From Vandiemenella viatica (Eukaryota; Arthropoda; Insecta; Orthoptera; Morabidae): DNA of 64,000 bases. The DNA is taken from positions 177,080,935-177,144,934 of the forward strand of contig CM061921.1 in the NCBI GenBank assembly GCA_031002005.1, given 5' to 3'. Below the pieces are notes generated by a model. The model ran no database searches. It was not told the origin of the DNA and saw only the letters and a list, made by a program, of their open reading frames with translations. This document shows, piece by piece, positions 42,972 through 54,721 of the stretch (positions are counted from its first letter, which is position 1; every line of letters begins with the position of its first letter). Both the position numbers and the translations under genes were made by a program.

Positions 42972-44407
42972 CGCAGCAGCAAAAACAGCAGCAGCCGCAG
43001 CAGCAACAACAGCAGCAGCCGCAGCAACAACAGCAGCAGCCGCAGCAGCAACAACAACAGCAGCCGCAGAAACAACAACAGCAGCCGCAGAAACAACAAC
43101 AGCAGCCGCAGCAGCAACAACAGCAGCCGCAACAGCAACAGCAAATACAACAACAGCAGCAATCAAAGCATTTGATTCCTCCTATTGTGGTACAATTTCA
43201 AAACATTTATAAGGAACTGTACCAAATGATCAAGGGCATTCTGGAAAATCAACCCTTCTAAGCCAAGTCGGCCGGAGGCGACAAGGTCAAACTAACCTTC
43301 AGTTCGACCGACCACTACCTTAAGGTGACCGCAGCGCTGCAGAGGAAGGGCATACCCTATTATACCTTCCCTTCTGCTGCTGAGAAGATACTGAAGGTCG
43401 TCCTCCGTGGGATGCCCTCAACATTACCAACTGATGACATCAAGGAAGAGCTTGAAGATATCGGACTTGACATACGCACAGTGGCCCAGCTGAAGAGACC
43501 TGGCACTTCAGACATTATGCCACTCTTCTTGGTGGTCATACCTGACAGGCCCCAAAATAGAAAAATCTTTCAACAGGAGTCTCTTATGTCACTGCGCATC
43601 TCAGTTGAAAAACTGAGATCCTCCAATGGCCCAGTTCAATGCTTCAATTGCCAGGCCCTAGGACATGTCGCCCGCCACTGCAACATGCCCTCAAAGTGTG
43701 TAAAGTGTGCAGGAGCACATTTATCAAATGACTGCACTCTAAAGAAGGGGGAGGGCAGTCCCAAATGTGCAAATTGCCTTGGTCAGCATGTGGCCAGCTA
43801 TAAAGGCTGCATGGCCTTCAAACGGGCAAGGGACAGGCAGCGCGGGGTCGCTGCAGAACAGGCTGCCAACGTGCAAAAGCAGCGTGAGGAAAAGAAAAGA
43901 CAGGATTCCGGGAACACCCAGCCACCAGCTGACAAACCCACCACAGAGCGGAACCAACCACGACGAGGAGACAATAACGCAACCTCCACGACATCTCAGA
44001 AGCCACCTAAGCACCAAATCCCGCGGGAAAAGGCACAAGGTGCCAATAAGAAGAAGAACAACAACACCAAACTGTCAAAGAAAACAACTCCAATGACCTC
44101 CTACGCGGAGGCATCTACTAGCCAGTCGCGAGACACTACAGAATCACTGCCACAAGAGGCAGAAACTCAAGGCCTGCCCACTCAAGCAAGGCAAAACCAC
44201 CAACAGCACTATCCACTCCCCACAGAAAGCAACGAGGGAGGAGCAGCTATGGGTCGTCTGTTCGACATTGTTGGGTCGCTTCTGACAATGTTAACGACAC
44301 TACTGACAAAGTTCGATCAACTGGCCGCGGACATTAAATCCGCAATAACGACGGCTCACCGAGCTGACCTTCCACAGAATTCCCACGCCAGTCATGGACA
44401 GAGTTAA
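42278..44407 (+). pseudogene. LINE G ORF1 (Gag-like with polyglutamine domain)
   Basis: From MCDEESARRAVA (42278) one frame runs through TKRCTSPLLGGKAKMSRSEK, KTSSAGGKPDGEGFTQ, then a glutamine domain of about 90 residues (42895-43162; runs of CAG/CAA broken by CCG-CAG Pro-Gln and AAA-CAG Lys-Gln), LIPPIVVQFQNIYKELYQ and ILENQPF, then TAA at 43259-43261. The same frame continues without further stop through the PRE_C2HC region (ILKVVLRGMPSTLP), knuckles CFNCQALGHVARHC, CVKCAGAHLSNDC and CANCLGQHVASYKGC, to the end at 44407. The single in-frame TAA is shared with H but not F. As Gag, it would coat element RNA and direct the RNP. Confidence 0.8.
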
Positions 44408-47083
44408 CATAGATGGCATATCAATATGCATATGGAATGCCGACGGCATTTTTCAACAACTCGGTGAGTTTCGGCAATTCCTACGGGAAGAGAACGTAGA
44501 TATTTGTCTACTAGCCGAAACTCACTTAAAACCTGGTCTCAGAGCAACGGTAGCCAACTACCTGTGCTACCGACATGACAGACCCACTGCGGGAGGAGGA
44601 GTGGCCATATACATTAAAAGAGGCATCCCTCACCACACGGTACACACTCCACCACTGCAAATAATCGAAGCAACAGCAATCGAAATGGCAACCACATCGG
44701 GACCGGTCACCGTCGTCTCAGCATACAGACCGCCACGAAGAGCACCAATTGAAGATGATATCCGCCAGCTGTTCACCCTTAGGGGCAAGCTGATCATTGG
44801 AGGCGACTTCAATGCAAAACATCCTGCATGGAAGTCAAGAATCAGCAACCCAGCGGGAAACCAGCTATACAGAATGAGTGCCAGGAACAACCTCCAGGTC
44901 TGGGGACCGGACGAGCCGACCCACCACCCCTGGAGCGGCAGCCGCTCTGATGTCCTTGACATAGTAATCACCCGAGGCATTGCTGGATTCGTCTCCGCAA
45001 CCACCATGAACAGGCTCTCATCAGACCACTCTCCAGTCATGATGAACATCGACGTTGGATCTTGGAGACGAATTGTTCCAAATGAATTTAATTATAACCG
45101 TACAAACTGGGAACGGTTCCGCGAAGAAGTCTCAGAATCCCTCCAGCGCCTGCGCCCACTGGACGAGAGGCTAATTGAGATGGCTTTAAAGCAGGTCTCA
45201 TCTGTCATCCTTGACGCAGCGAATTCTGCGACGCCTCCTCCCGCAACAAGACAACAGTCACGTCAATTACCGCCAAATCTGTTGGCTCAGATTAGACACA
45301 AGAACAGAGTGGCAAAGGAGTGGAGGCTTACGAGACAGCCCAACACCAGGCGCCTCCTAAATCGCCTGCAGCGTGAGCTGAAGGTCAGTCTCCAGGAACA
45401 CCGCAACAGAGAGTGAGCCGCTCGCCTGGCGTCGCTGAACGTCACCGACGGTAATCTGTGGGTCGAGACCCGCCGGTTCACCAAGAAGCGAACAAGATTG
45501 CCCCCGCTACATGGTGAGAGGGGAACTAGTGTTCAGCAATAAAGACAAGGCCAATGCCCTCGCCGATCACTTTGAGAAGCAGTTTCGGCCTGCGCAGGAC
45601 GACGACGAGGAAGAATCTGCGGATATCCGCAGAAGACTGCGGCGCTTCCTCGCCGCTGATGACGACGACTATCAGATCGACGAGATCTCTGCAGAAGAAG
45701 TTCGCCGAATCATCTCCAGATTAAACATCAAAAAGGCACCTGGAAATGATAACTTGGGAAATAGGCTGCTGAAAAACCTTCCAGCTCCAGCAGTAGAACG
45801 GATAACCGAGCTGTTCAACTGTATATTACGCACTCAGCACTACCCCCGATGCTGGAAGCAGGCAACGATGATTGGAGTCCATAAGCCAGGGAAGAACGGA
45901 ACTTTCCCCCAAAACTACAGGCCCATAAGCCTCCTCCCGTCCCTAAGCAAGGTCTTTGAGAGGACTCCTTCTCAAGAGGATGGAAGAACACATCCGCAGA
46001 GAGAACATCATCCCGGAGTTCCAGTTCGGCTTCCAGAGGGGTCACTCCGCCACCCAGCAGATCATGCGCATAGTTGAGCGTGCCACGACCGCATTCAACC
46101 ATCGGAGCTACTGTCCGCTAGTCCTGCTAGATGTGGCACGAGCATTTGACTCCGTTTGGCACAGCGGACTACTTTATAAGCTTTACAATCAGGGACTCCC
46201 CGGCCCGCTTGTGAAGCTAATTAAGAGTTACATCACTGGAAGATCCTTCAGAGTGAGAGTTGGGAATGAACTATCTTCTCGCCGCCCAATCAATGCAGGT
46301 GTGCCACAAGGGTCAGTACTAGGGCCGGTACTGTACAACCTGTATACTGCCGACATCCCTGCTCCAGCAACGGTTCGCACAGCCCTATACGCGGACGACA
46401 CGGCCTTCTTCACCGCGCATAGATGTAAAGCTGCTGCCATTCGGCGTCTACAACAAGTACTTCAACAAACTGAAGCCTGGGCCAGGCGGTGGAGGATTAC
46501 CATAAACTCGACCAAGACCCAAGCAATAATGCTGACGAGACGTCTGGGGAAACGTGATCGCCAGCGCAACCAGACACCAAAACTACGACTTCACGGAGAG
46601 GACATCGAGTGGTCAACCACTGTAAAATACCTGGGTGTGACACTTGACTCCAGGCTCACATGGAAGCGTCACATTGAGGAGACCCGACTCAAAGCCGCAA
46701 CGAGGCTGAGGGAGCTGTACCCTATTCTAAATACGGACAGCGCACTGGCAGCCAATACCGGAGTGAGCGTATATTGCAGCCTGATAAGACCGGTAATTGA
46801 GTACGCGTGTCCCGTATGGGGCTACGCCTCCAGGTCCTCGATAAAAAGGCTGCAGACAATGCAGAATCGTGCGCTTCGGCGAGCACTACATGTGCCTCCC
46901 CGGTTTCCCACAGCTGACCTGCACGAAGCCGCAGGTATCCCGATGCTCGAAGAAAGAATCGCACAGATTACAAGATCATTTTACCGAGCATCCAGAAACT
47001 CAAACAATCCCTTAATTGCCAACTTAGGGCAATACTACACAATATATGACAAGCACAAGAGACCACTGTCAATATTGACATAA
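44394..47083 (+). pseudogene. LINE G ORF2: endonuclease and reverse transcriptase
   Basis: It is about 896 codons with the same motif order as in F: IWNADGIFQQ, LAETHLKPG, GGDFNAKHPAWKS, SSDHSPVMM, then KAPGNDNLG, YRPISLLPSLSK, VLLDVARAFDSVWHSG, VPQGSVLGPVLYNLYTAD and ALYADDTAFF. A TGA at 45414-45416 (TGG in H), an extra A near 45525 and an extra A near 45963 break the frame. None of these occurs in H, so each copy is broken differently. There is no RNase H domain, as usual for the Jockey clade. Confidence 0.85.
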
Positions 47084-47244
47084 AACTAAAAATAGACCCG
47101 AGCAGACCAAAAGTAATTGAACTGACCTTTTAACGTTTGAAGGAAGTGTCAACAGATAAACCCTTCGCAATAAGCTGCTTAAGAAGATAAAGCAGTAAAT
47201 GCTCTGGACGACGACAGTTCCGTGTTGGCATTCGCTGAGACAAG

Positions 47245-49372
47245 ATGTGCGATGAGGAAAGTGCTCGCCGCGCTGTCGCGCCAGGCGGGCCGAGTGCCCC
47301 AGCGCACTCGGCTTTGCCGGTGGCAGTAGCGGCCACGTTGACGACCCGGCTAACGGAAACGGACTTGGCAACGGATATGAATAGGACGGCTACGCAACAT
47401 GGTACGACGACCTGGCAACCGAACCTGGATTCGAATATGGATATAACTGACACCGTTCACACAACGCAAACGACAACCGAGCCTGCCCACGGACTCGACA
47501 CCCGCGCAACCAAGCGGTGCACCTCACCGCTCCTCGGCGGTAAAGCGAAGATGTCGAGGAGTGAGAAGAGAGCCAGCAACAGTAAAATCAGCATCCCTGT
47601 GTCGCAGCTCGCCACCACCAGCAAAGACAAAAAGGCGGGAAAGAAGAAAATCGTCGGTGCCTTCAGTTTCCCAGAACCATCCGCCACAGTCCAGATTCGT
47701 GGAACATCCACGAACAAAAACCGAAAAACGAGCTCAGCTGGAGGAAAACCGGACGACGAAGGCTTCACGCAAGCACGTCGCACCTGCAAGCCTCCGCCGA
47801 CCCTAGACCCCAGCAGAATAGAACTCAGAAACCGATATGACGCGCTGTACCAGGAAGGACCGGAGCAGCAGCAGCAACAACAGCAGTTGGAGCATCAAAC
47901 ACGGCCACAGCAGCAGCAGCAGCAACAACAGCAGCCGCAGCAGCAAAAACAGCAGCAGCCGCAGCAGCAACAACAGCAGCAGCCGCAGCAACAACAGCAG
48001 CAGCCGCAGCAGCAACAACAACAGCAGCCGCAGAAACAACAACAGCAGCCGCAGAAACAACAACAGCAGCCGCAGCAGCAACAACAGCAGCCGCAACAGC
48101 AACAGCAAATACAACAACAGCAGCAATCAAAGCATTTGATTCCTCCTATTGTGGTACAATTTCAAAACATTTATAAGGAACTGTACCAAATGATCAAGGG
48201 CATTCTGGAAAATCAACCCTTCTAAGCCAAGTCGGCCGGAGGCGACAAGGTCAAACTAACCTTCAGTTCGACCGACCACTACCTTAAGGTGACCGCAGCG
48301 CTGCAGAGGAAGGGCATACCCTATTATACCTTCCCTTCTGCTGCTGAGAAGATACTGAAGGTCGTCCTCCGTGGGATGCCCTCAACATTACCAACTGATG
48401 ACATCAAGGAAGAGCTTGAAGATATCGGACTTGACATACGCACAGTGGCCCAGCTGAAGAGACCTGGCACTTCAGACATTATGCCACTCTTCTTGGTGGT
48501 CATACCTGACAGGCCCCAAAATAGAAAAATCTTTCAACAGGAGTCTCTTATGTCACTGCGCATCTCAGTTGAAAAACTGAGATCCTCCAATGGCCCAGTT
48601 CAATGCTTCAATTGCCAGGCCCTAGGACATGTCGCCCGCCACTGCAACATGCCCTCAAAGTGTGTAAAGTGTGCAGGAGCACATTTATCAAATGACTGCA
48701 CTCTAAAGAAGGGGGAGGGCAGTCCCAAATGTGCAAATTGCCTTGGTCAGCATGTGGCCAGCTATAAAGGCTGCATGGCCTTCAAACGGGCAAGGGACAG
48801 GCAGCGCGGGGTCGCTGCAGAACAGGCTGCCAACGTGCAAAAGCAGCGTGAGGAAAAGAAAAGACAGGATTCCGGGAACACCCAGCCACCAGCTGACAAA
48901 CCCACCACAGAGCGGAACCAACCACGACGAGGAGACAATAACGCAACCTCCACGACATCTCAGAAGCCACCTAAGCACCAAATCCCGCGGGAAAAGGCAC
49001 AAGGTGCCAATAAGAAGAAGAACAACAACACCAAACCTGTCAAAGAAAACAACTCCAATGACCTCCTACGCGGAGGCATCTACTAGCCAGTCGCGAGACA
49101 CTACAGAATCACTGCCACAAGAGGCAGAAACTCAAGGCCTGCCCACTCAAGCAAGGCAAAACCACCAACAGCACTATCCACTCCCCACAGAAAGCAACGA
49201 GGGAGGAGCAGCTATGGGTCGTCTGTTCGACATTGTTGGGTCGCTTCTGACAATGTTAACGACACTACTGACAAAGTTCGATCAACTGGCCGCGGACATT
49301 AAATCCGCAATAACGACGGCTCACCGAGCTGACCTTCCACAGAATTCCCACGCCAGTCATGGACAGAGTTAA
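47245..49372 (+). pseudogene. LINE H ORF1 (Gag-like with polyglutamine domain)
   Basis: It has the same layout as in G: MCDEESARRAVA start, glutamine domain at 47862-48126 (one or two Gln fewer), ILENQPF then TAA at 48223-48225, PRE_C2HC region and three zinc knuckles. An extra C near 49035 (AAACCTG against AAACTG in G) shifts the frame before the terminal helix LLTMLTTLLTKFDQL. It overlaps ORF2 by 14 bases (49359-49372). Confidence 0.8.
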
Positions 49373-52049
49373 CATAGATGGCATATCAATATGCATATGG
49401 AATGCCGACGGCATTTTTCAACAACTCGGTGAGTTTCGGCAATTCCTACGGGAAGAGAACGTAGATATTGTCTAGTAGCCGAAACTCACTTAAAACCTGG
49501 TCTCAGAGCAACGGTAGCCAACTACCTGTGCTACCGACATGACAGACCCGACTGCGGGAGGAGGAGTGGCCATATACATTAAAAGAGGCATCCCTCACCA
49601 CACGGTACACACTCCACCACTGCAAATAATCGAAGCAACAGCAATCGAAATGGCAACCACATCGGGACCGGTCACCGTCGTCTCAGCATACAGACCGCCA
49701 CGAAGAGCACCAATTGAAGATGATATCCGCCAGCTGCTCACCCTTAGGGGCAAGCTGATCATTGGAGGCGACTTCAATGCAAAACATCCTGCATGGAAGT
49801 CAAGAATCAGCAACCCAGCGGGAAACCAGCTATACAGAATGAGTGCCAGGAACAACCTCCAGGTCTGGGGACCGGACGAGCCGACCCACCACCCCTGGAG
49901 CGGCAGCCGCCTCTGATGTCCTTGACATAGTAATCACCCGAGGCATTGCTGGATTCGTCTCCGCAACCACCATGAACAGGCTCTCATCAGACCACTCTCC
50001 AGTCATGATGAACATCGACGTTGGATCTTGGAGACGAATTGTTCCAAATGAATTTAATTATAACCGTACAAACTGGGAACGGTTCCGCGAAGAAGTCTCA
50101 GAATCCCTCCAGCGCCTGCGCCCACTGGACGAGAGGCTAATTGAGATGGCTATAAAACAGGTCTCATCTGTCATCCTTGACGCAGCGAATTCTGCGACGC
50201 CTCCTCCCGCAACAAGACAACAGTCACGTCAATTACCGCCAAATCTGTTGGCTCAGATTAGACACAAGAACAGAGTGGCAAAGGAGTGGAGGCTTACGAG
50301 ACAGCCCAACACCAGGCGCCTCCTAAATCGCCTGCAGCGTGAGCTGAAGGTCAGTCTCCAGGAACACCGCAACAGAGAGTGGGCCGCTCGCCTGGCGTCG
50401 CTGAACGTCACCGACGGTAATCTGTGGGTCGAGACCCGCCGGTTCACCAAGAAGCGAACAAGATTGCCCCCGCTACATGGTGAGAGGGGACTAGTGTTCA
50501 GCGATAAAGACAAGGCCAATGCCCTCGCCGATCACTTTGAGAAGCAGTTTCGGCCTGCGCAGGACGACGACGAGGAAGAATCTGCGGATATCCGCAGAAG
50601 ACTGCGGCGCTTCCTCGCCGCTGATGACGACGGCTACCAGATCGACGAGATCTCTGCAGAAGAAGTTCGCCGAATCATCTCCAGATTAAACATCAAAAAG
50701 GCACCTGGAAATGATAACTTGGGAAATAGGCTGCTGAAAAACCTTCCAGCTCCAGCAGTAGAACGGATAACCGAGCTGTTCAACTGTATATTACGCACTC
50801 AGCACTACCCCCGATGCTGGAAGCAGGCAACGGATGATCGGAGTCCATAAGCCAGGGAAGAACGGAACTTTCCCCCAAAACTACAGGCCCATAAGCCTCC
50901 TCCCGTCCCTAAGCAAGGTCTTTTGAGAGGCTCCTTCTCAAGAGGATGGAAGAACACATCCGCAGAGAGAACATCATCCCGGAGTTCCAGTTCGGCTTCC
51001 AGAGGGGTCACTCCGCCACCCAGCAGATCATGCGCATAGTTGAGCGCGCCACGACCGCATTCAACCATCGGAGCTACTGTCCGCTAGTCCTGCTAGATGT
51101 GGCACGAGCATTTGACTCCGTTTGGCACAGCGGACTACTTTATAAGCTTTACAATCAGGGACTCCCCGGCCCGCTTGTGAAGCTAATTAAGAGTTACATC
51201 ACTGGAAGATCCTTCAGAGTGAGAGTTGGGAATGAACTATCTTCTCGCCGCCCAATCAATGCAGGTGTGCCACAAGGGTCAGTACTAGGGCCGGTACTGT
51301 ACAACCTGTATACTGCCGACATCCCTGCTCCAGCAACGGTTCGCACAGCCCTATACGCGGACGACACGGCCTTCTTCACCGCGCATAGATGTAAAGCTGC
51401 TGCCATTCGGCGTCTACAACAAGTACTTCAACAAACTGAAGCCTGGGCCAGGCGGTGGAGGATTACCATAAACTCGACCAAGACCCAAGCAATAATGCTG
51501 ACGAGACGTCTGGGGAAACGTGATCGCCAGCGCAACCAGACACCAAAACTACGACTTCACGGAGAGGACATCGAGTGGTCAACCACTGTAAAATACCTGG
51601 GTGTGACACTTGACTCCAGGCTCACATGGAAGCGTCACATTGAGGAGACCCGACTCAAAGCCGCAACGAGGCTGAGGGAGCTGTACCCTATTCTAAATAC
51701 GGACAGCGCACTGGCAGCCAATACCGGAGTGAGCGTATATTGCAGCCTGATAAGACCGGTAATTGAGTACGCGTGTCCCGTATGGGGCTACGCCTCCAGG
51801 TCCTCGATAAAAAGGCTGCAGACAATGCAGAATCGTGCGCTTCGGCGAGCACTACATGTGCCTCCCCGGTTTCCCACAGCTGACCTGCACGAAGCCGCAG
51901 GTATCCCGATGCTTGAAGAAAGAATCGCACAGATTACAAGATCTTTTTACCGAGCATCCAGAAACTCAAACAATCCCTTAATTGCCAACTTAGGGCAATA
52001 TTACACAATATATGACAAGCACAAGAGACCGCTGTCGATATTGACATAA
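49359..52049 (+). pseudogene. LINE H ORF2: endonuclease and reverse transcriptase
   Basis: The domain order is as in G. Compared with G there is a one-base loss near 49471 (GATATTGTC), one-base gains near 49551, 49912, 50833 and 50925, mostly at short homopolymers, so the frame changes several times. All motifs survive in one frame or another: GGDFNAKHPAWKS, SSDHSPVMM, KAPGNDNLG, VLLDVARAFDSVWHSG, ALYADDTAFF and KRPLSILT. These scattered indels could be real or base-calling errors. Confidence 0.8.
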
Positions 52050-52210
52050 AAATAAAAATAGAACCGAACAAACCAAAAGACACACCAAAAGTAATGCAAC
52101 TGACTTTTTAACGTTTGAAGGAAGTGTCAACAGACAAACCCTTCGCAATAAACTGCTTAAAAAGATAAAGCAGAAAATGCTCAGGACGACGACGACGACC
52201 TACCCAGCAG

Positions 52211-52470
52211 CGCGGACAAGGTTCTGCGCATCCTCCATGTCATTGAAACCATGCGGCCGAGCGGGATGAACTGCTGCGAGCCATACAAGAGGTGCCAGTC
52301 CAAGTTGTCGCCGCCATAGCGGCTGCGCTCGACAACACTGCGGGTAGCAACCAACACCCAAGAGAAGATAGATAGGTGCGTAGAAATACAGCCAAGAACT
52401 CTCCTCCTTCCCTGCATCATACCAAGCAAGTCCAACCAACGTCCTAAAATATATATATATATATATCTTA
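52211..52470 (+). mobile_element. Probable remainder of LINE E 3' UTR
   Basis: After TACCCAGCAG (the second copy of the target duplication) a GC-rich stretch runs to an (AT)n microsatellite at 52449-52466. Its position fits the 3' UTR of LINE E, cut at 37282. The sequence has no homolog elsewhere in the window to prove this. Confidence 0.4.
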
Positions 52471-52618
52471 TTCCTCATTTAGTGAAATTATCAGCCACAG
52501 AAACTACAAATTATGACAAAGCCAGAAACTTAGTTTCAAAACCTACACACCGATATTAGCCATAGGAAAAAATCCTGGCGCTAAGGATACCATTGCAGAC
52601 TAGTGTCTGCGCCAATCA

Positions 52619-52637
52619 GAATGGATGGATGGATGGA
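52619..52637 (+). repeat. (ATGG)n microsatellite
   Basis: Four to five ATGG units. The sequence around it (52470-52670) shows no gene. Confidence 0.7.
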
Positions 52638-52671
52638 TTGATATGATGTCACTGTTCGTCATTGAAGAAAA

Positions 52672-53895
52672 ATGTTCCATTTGAGTGGAGTCCATAAACT
52701 CAAAGTATTTTTCAAATTTTCAAGGACAAGTTCACTTCAGCTCCTGTTTTACCTTATCCTGATCCTAGTCTTCCAAATATGGTATCATCTGCACGCACAG
52801 ATCTTAGTACGCGATAGGAGGGGTGCTTTCGCAGGTACAATTAGGATTAGATAAATCAGTAGCATATGCTTCTAGAACTTTAAATAAAACAGTTTCAGAA
52901 AAAGAGGCGTTTGCTTTGACATGAGCAGTAATACAATATAGACGTTGTTACTTTGGCAGAAAAATCACAGTTTGTACTGAATATAAATTACTTCTTTGGA
53001 TTTTCAGTGTTAAAGACCCATCTTCCAGATTACTGAAATTTCAGTTAAAAATGCACTTAGAACAATCAGTGAGATACGGGAAGTACAATAGTCCACACAA
53101 TCAAATCCTGTCACAGAGGAACCAATTCACACAGAAGAAGAAACACCACCATCCACAGCGGATGCCCTGATTCATACCAATTAGTAGGATTTTCCAACAT
53201 TAAATGAAGAAGAGAAATTAACCATACATTGGGAATACCATGATAGTCCATTAAGCAGTCGTCAGGGTAAAGCTAAAACTTATCAACGAATCAGGAGATG
53301 TGTTCAATGGCCAGGGATGAAGTCATAAATAGAAAATTACGCTAAGCAAGGTGACAGTTGTTAGAAAAACAAACACTACCACATATAAAAATGCCTTTAG
53401 AACTCATAAGAACACCTGAGCATGTATTTAAACGGTGTACTACCGATATTGTTGGGCCGTTGCCCTTGAACAATAATGGTAACAAATATATTTTAATATT
53501 CCAAGATGAACTGTCAAAGTTTATCGCAGCCATTCCGATTGCCAGAAAAGATTCTAATACCGTCGCTCGAGCATTAGTACTACAATTAATCTTATGCTTA
53601 ACTGCTCCTTAAGTTTAATCGGATCAAAGATCTTGCTTCATTAGCAAAACATTGCAACGGGTTTGTAAACTACTAAAGATCGATAAGATCCAAACCACAG
53701 CTTATCCTCCAGAATCTAATTTCATTGAGCGAGCGCATCGCGGTCTTACAGAACATTTAAGACATTATATTGATAAGTATTTTTTCTTTCTATATAATTC
53801 TAGCATTCATAATCCCACAGGATACTCACCACACGAACTAATGTTTAGTAGAATCCCACACGTACCAGAAATACTGCAGAGTGATCTCACCACGG
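52672..53895 (+). pseudogene. Ty3/gypsy pol fragment: RNase H and integrase
   Basis: In shifting frames: FTSAPVLPYPDPSLPN (end of RT), SVAYASRTLNKTVSEKEAFA and the RNase H end WIFSVKDPSSRLLKF (about 52740-53045), HDSPLSSRQGKAKTYQRIRR with WPGMKS (integrase H2C2 region, about 53245-53325), TTDIVGPLPLNNNGNKYILI (first catalytic D, about 53440), SDQRSCFISKTLQRVCKLL (second D), then YPPESN.FIERAHRGLTEHLR (the E region). Multiple stops. Both ends are truncated; the LTR at 53897 cuts it on the right. Confidence 0.75.
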
Positions 53896-53896
53896 T

Positions 53897-54287
53897 TTGT
53901 AGCTAGGAGGTTAGGACCAGCTATAGAATAAGTAGTCCGTAGCTGCTAGAAAGCAAGTTGTTTATTCACCAGTAGTTGGTACAAGACGGCCGTGTGGGGC
54001 AGTTGAGGCGTCTTATATACAGGATCGAATATTCGAGAAAGTATTTCCAGAACTTTCTGTACTTAAATAAATTTAGTATAATGTTATAGAACAATCTAGA
54101 CAGGATTGCGAGAGAAAAATCGTTAATAGGTGCCAGGACTCGATCCCAGGTAGGCCGCTTGGTTGGCTAGCGAGGAACCGCTTAGCCAAAGTGGGACTTA
54201 TTCTGGGACGAGTCGAGAGGCTACATCAGGACGCCCGTGTGAACTATAGTTGGTGTGGTGACCTACGGCAGAGCATCGCCACACTAC
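53897..54287 (-). mobile_element. LTR of a minus-strand Ty3/gypsy element
   Basis: The segment starts TGTAGCTAGG and ends CATCGCCACA, so it has TG...CA ends on both strands. On the minus strand it follows the end of a gypsy pol (54698-54284) and a purine-rich CAGGGGAGTAG (a likely polypurine tract). It contains AATAAA-like signals and a tRNA-like segment. Borders are approximate. Confidence 0.55.
54130..54195 (-). other. tRNA-like sequence within the LTR
   Basis: The minus strand reads TGGCTAAGCGG (A-box like) and, 40 bases on, GGGATCGAGTCC (B-box like) before GGCACC. The spacing suits a tRNA or tRNA-derived SINE. A closed acceptor stem was not found, so it is not called a tRNA gene. Confidence 0.45.
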
Positions 54288-54698
54288 TCCCCTGGGCGGG
54301 AAGAGTGATCATCGGCTACGAAGCGATCTGGGGGACGGCGGGTCCGGCAAGAACATATGGAAACTGCTGGCCCTGCAGTCGGTGGCATCGGAGAAACTGG
54401 TGGGGCCGGTGGTGGAGGAGATGGTGGCGCCGACGAACGCGACGCAGAGTCTGCCGACGGTGAGTCGTCCAGGAGAAGATGAGCAGGTTTCAGGCGGACG
54501 ATTGAAGGCTTGCCGTTGATGTTGATGGTATAAGTCTTCTGGTTGCGTTTGAGCACGGGATAAGGCCCTGTATAAGGAGGGTGTAGGGCTGGCCGTACTG
54601 CGTCTTGACGAACAAAGACGAGGGAGGAAGCCGCCAATTCGTTGTGGATGAAGATCTGCCGACGACTGGAGTGGGGTGCAGTTGAGCCATGTGGGCAT
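54288..54698 (-). pseudogene. Ty3/gypsy integrase C-terminus
   Basis: The minus-strand frame reads SSLVFVRQDAVRPALHPPYTGPYPVLKR then KTYTININGKPS and VRLKPAHLLLDD, the chromodomain-like C-terminal module of gypsy integrases (F.R.D..R..L.PPY.GPY.V..R....Y...I.GK...V...RLKPA). A proline/serine-rich tail follows. Upstream sequence is lost at 54721, where a plus-strand LTR begins. Confidence 0.75.
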
Positions 54699-54721
54699 GT
54701 AGCTAGGAGACGAGGTCCGGG

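Larger units (their letters stand above)
42249..47215 (+). mobile_element. LINE G: second full-length unit of the array
   Basis: It starts AGTTCCGTGTTGGCAT directly after GACGACGAC of unit F and ends GACGACGAC at 47215 directly before unit H (spacing 4967 bp). No target duplication separates the units. It is nearly identical to H by eye; G lacks a 12-bp piece in its 3' UTR that F and H have. Confidence 0.9.
47216..52199 (+). mobile_element. LINE H: third full-length unit of the array
   Basis: It starts AGTTCCGTGTTGGCAT after the GACGACGAC end of G and ends in a longer GAC run (about 52184-52199). TACCCAGCAG follows at 52201-52210 and also precedes unit F at 37273-37282, so one 10-bp duplication brackets the whole trimer. 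Confidence 0.9.

Noticed and set aside
42895..43162. CRISPR-like or satellite array at the CAG/CAA tract
   Set aside because: No spacers; it is in frame within ORF1 and this is eukaryotic DNA.
42836..43166. Leucine-, alanine- and serine-rich frames opposite or beside the glutamine tract
   Set aside because: They are other-frame readings of the same CAG/CAA repeat.
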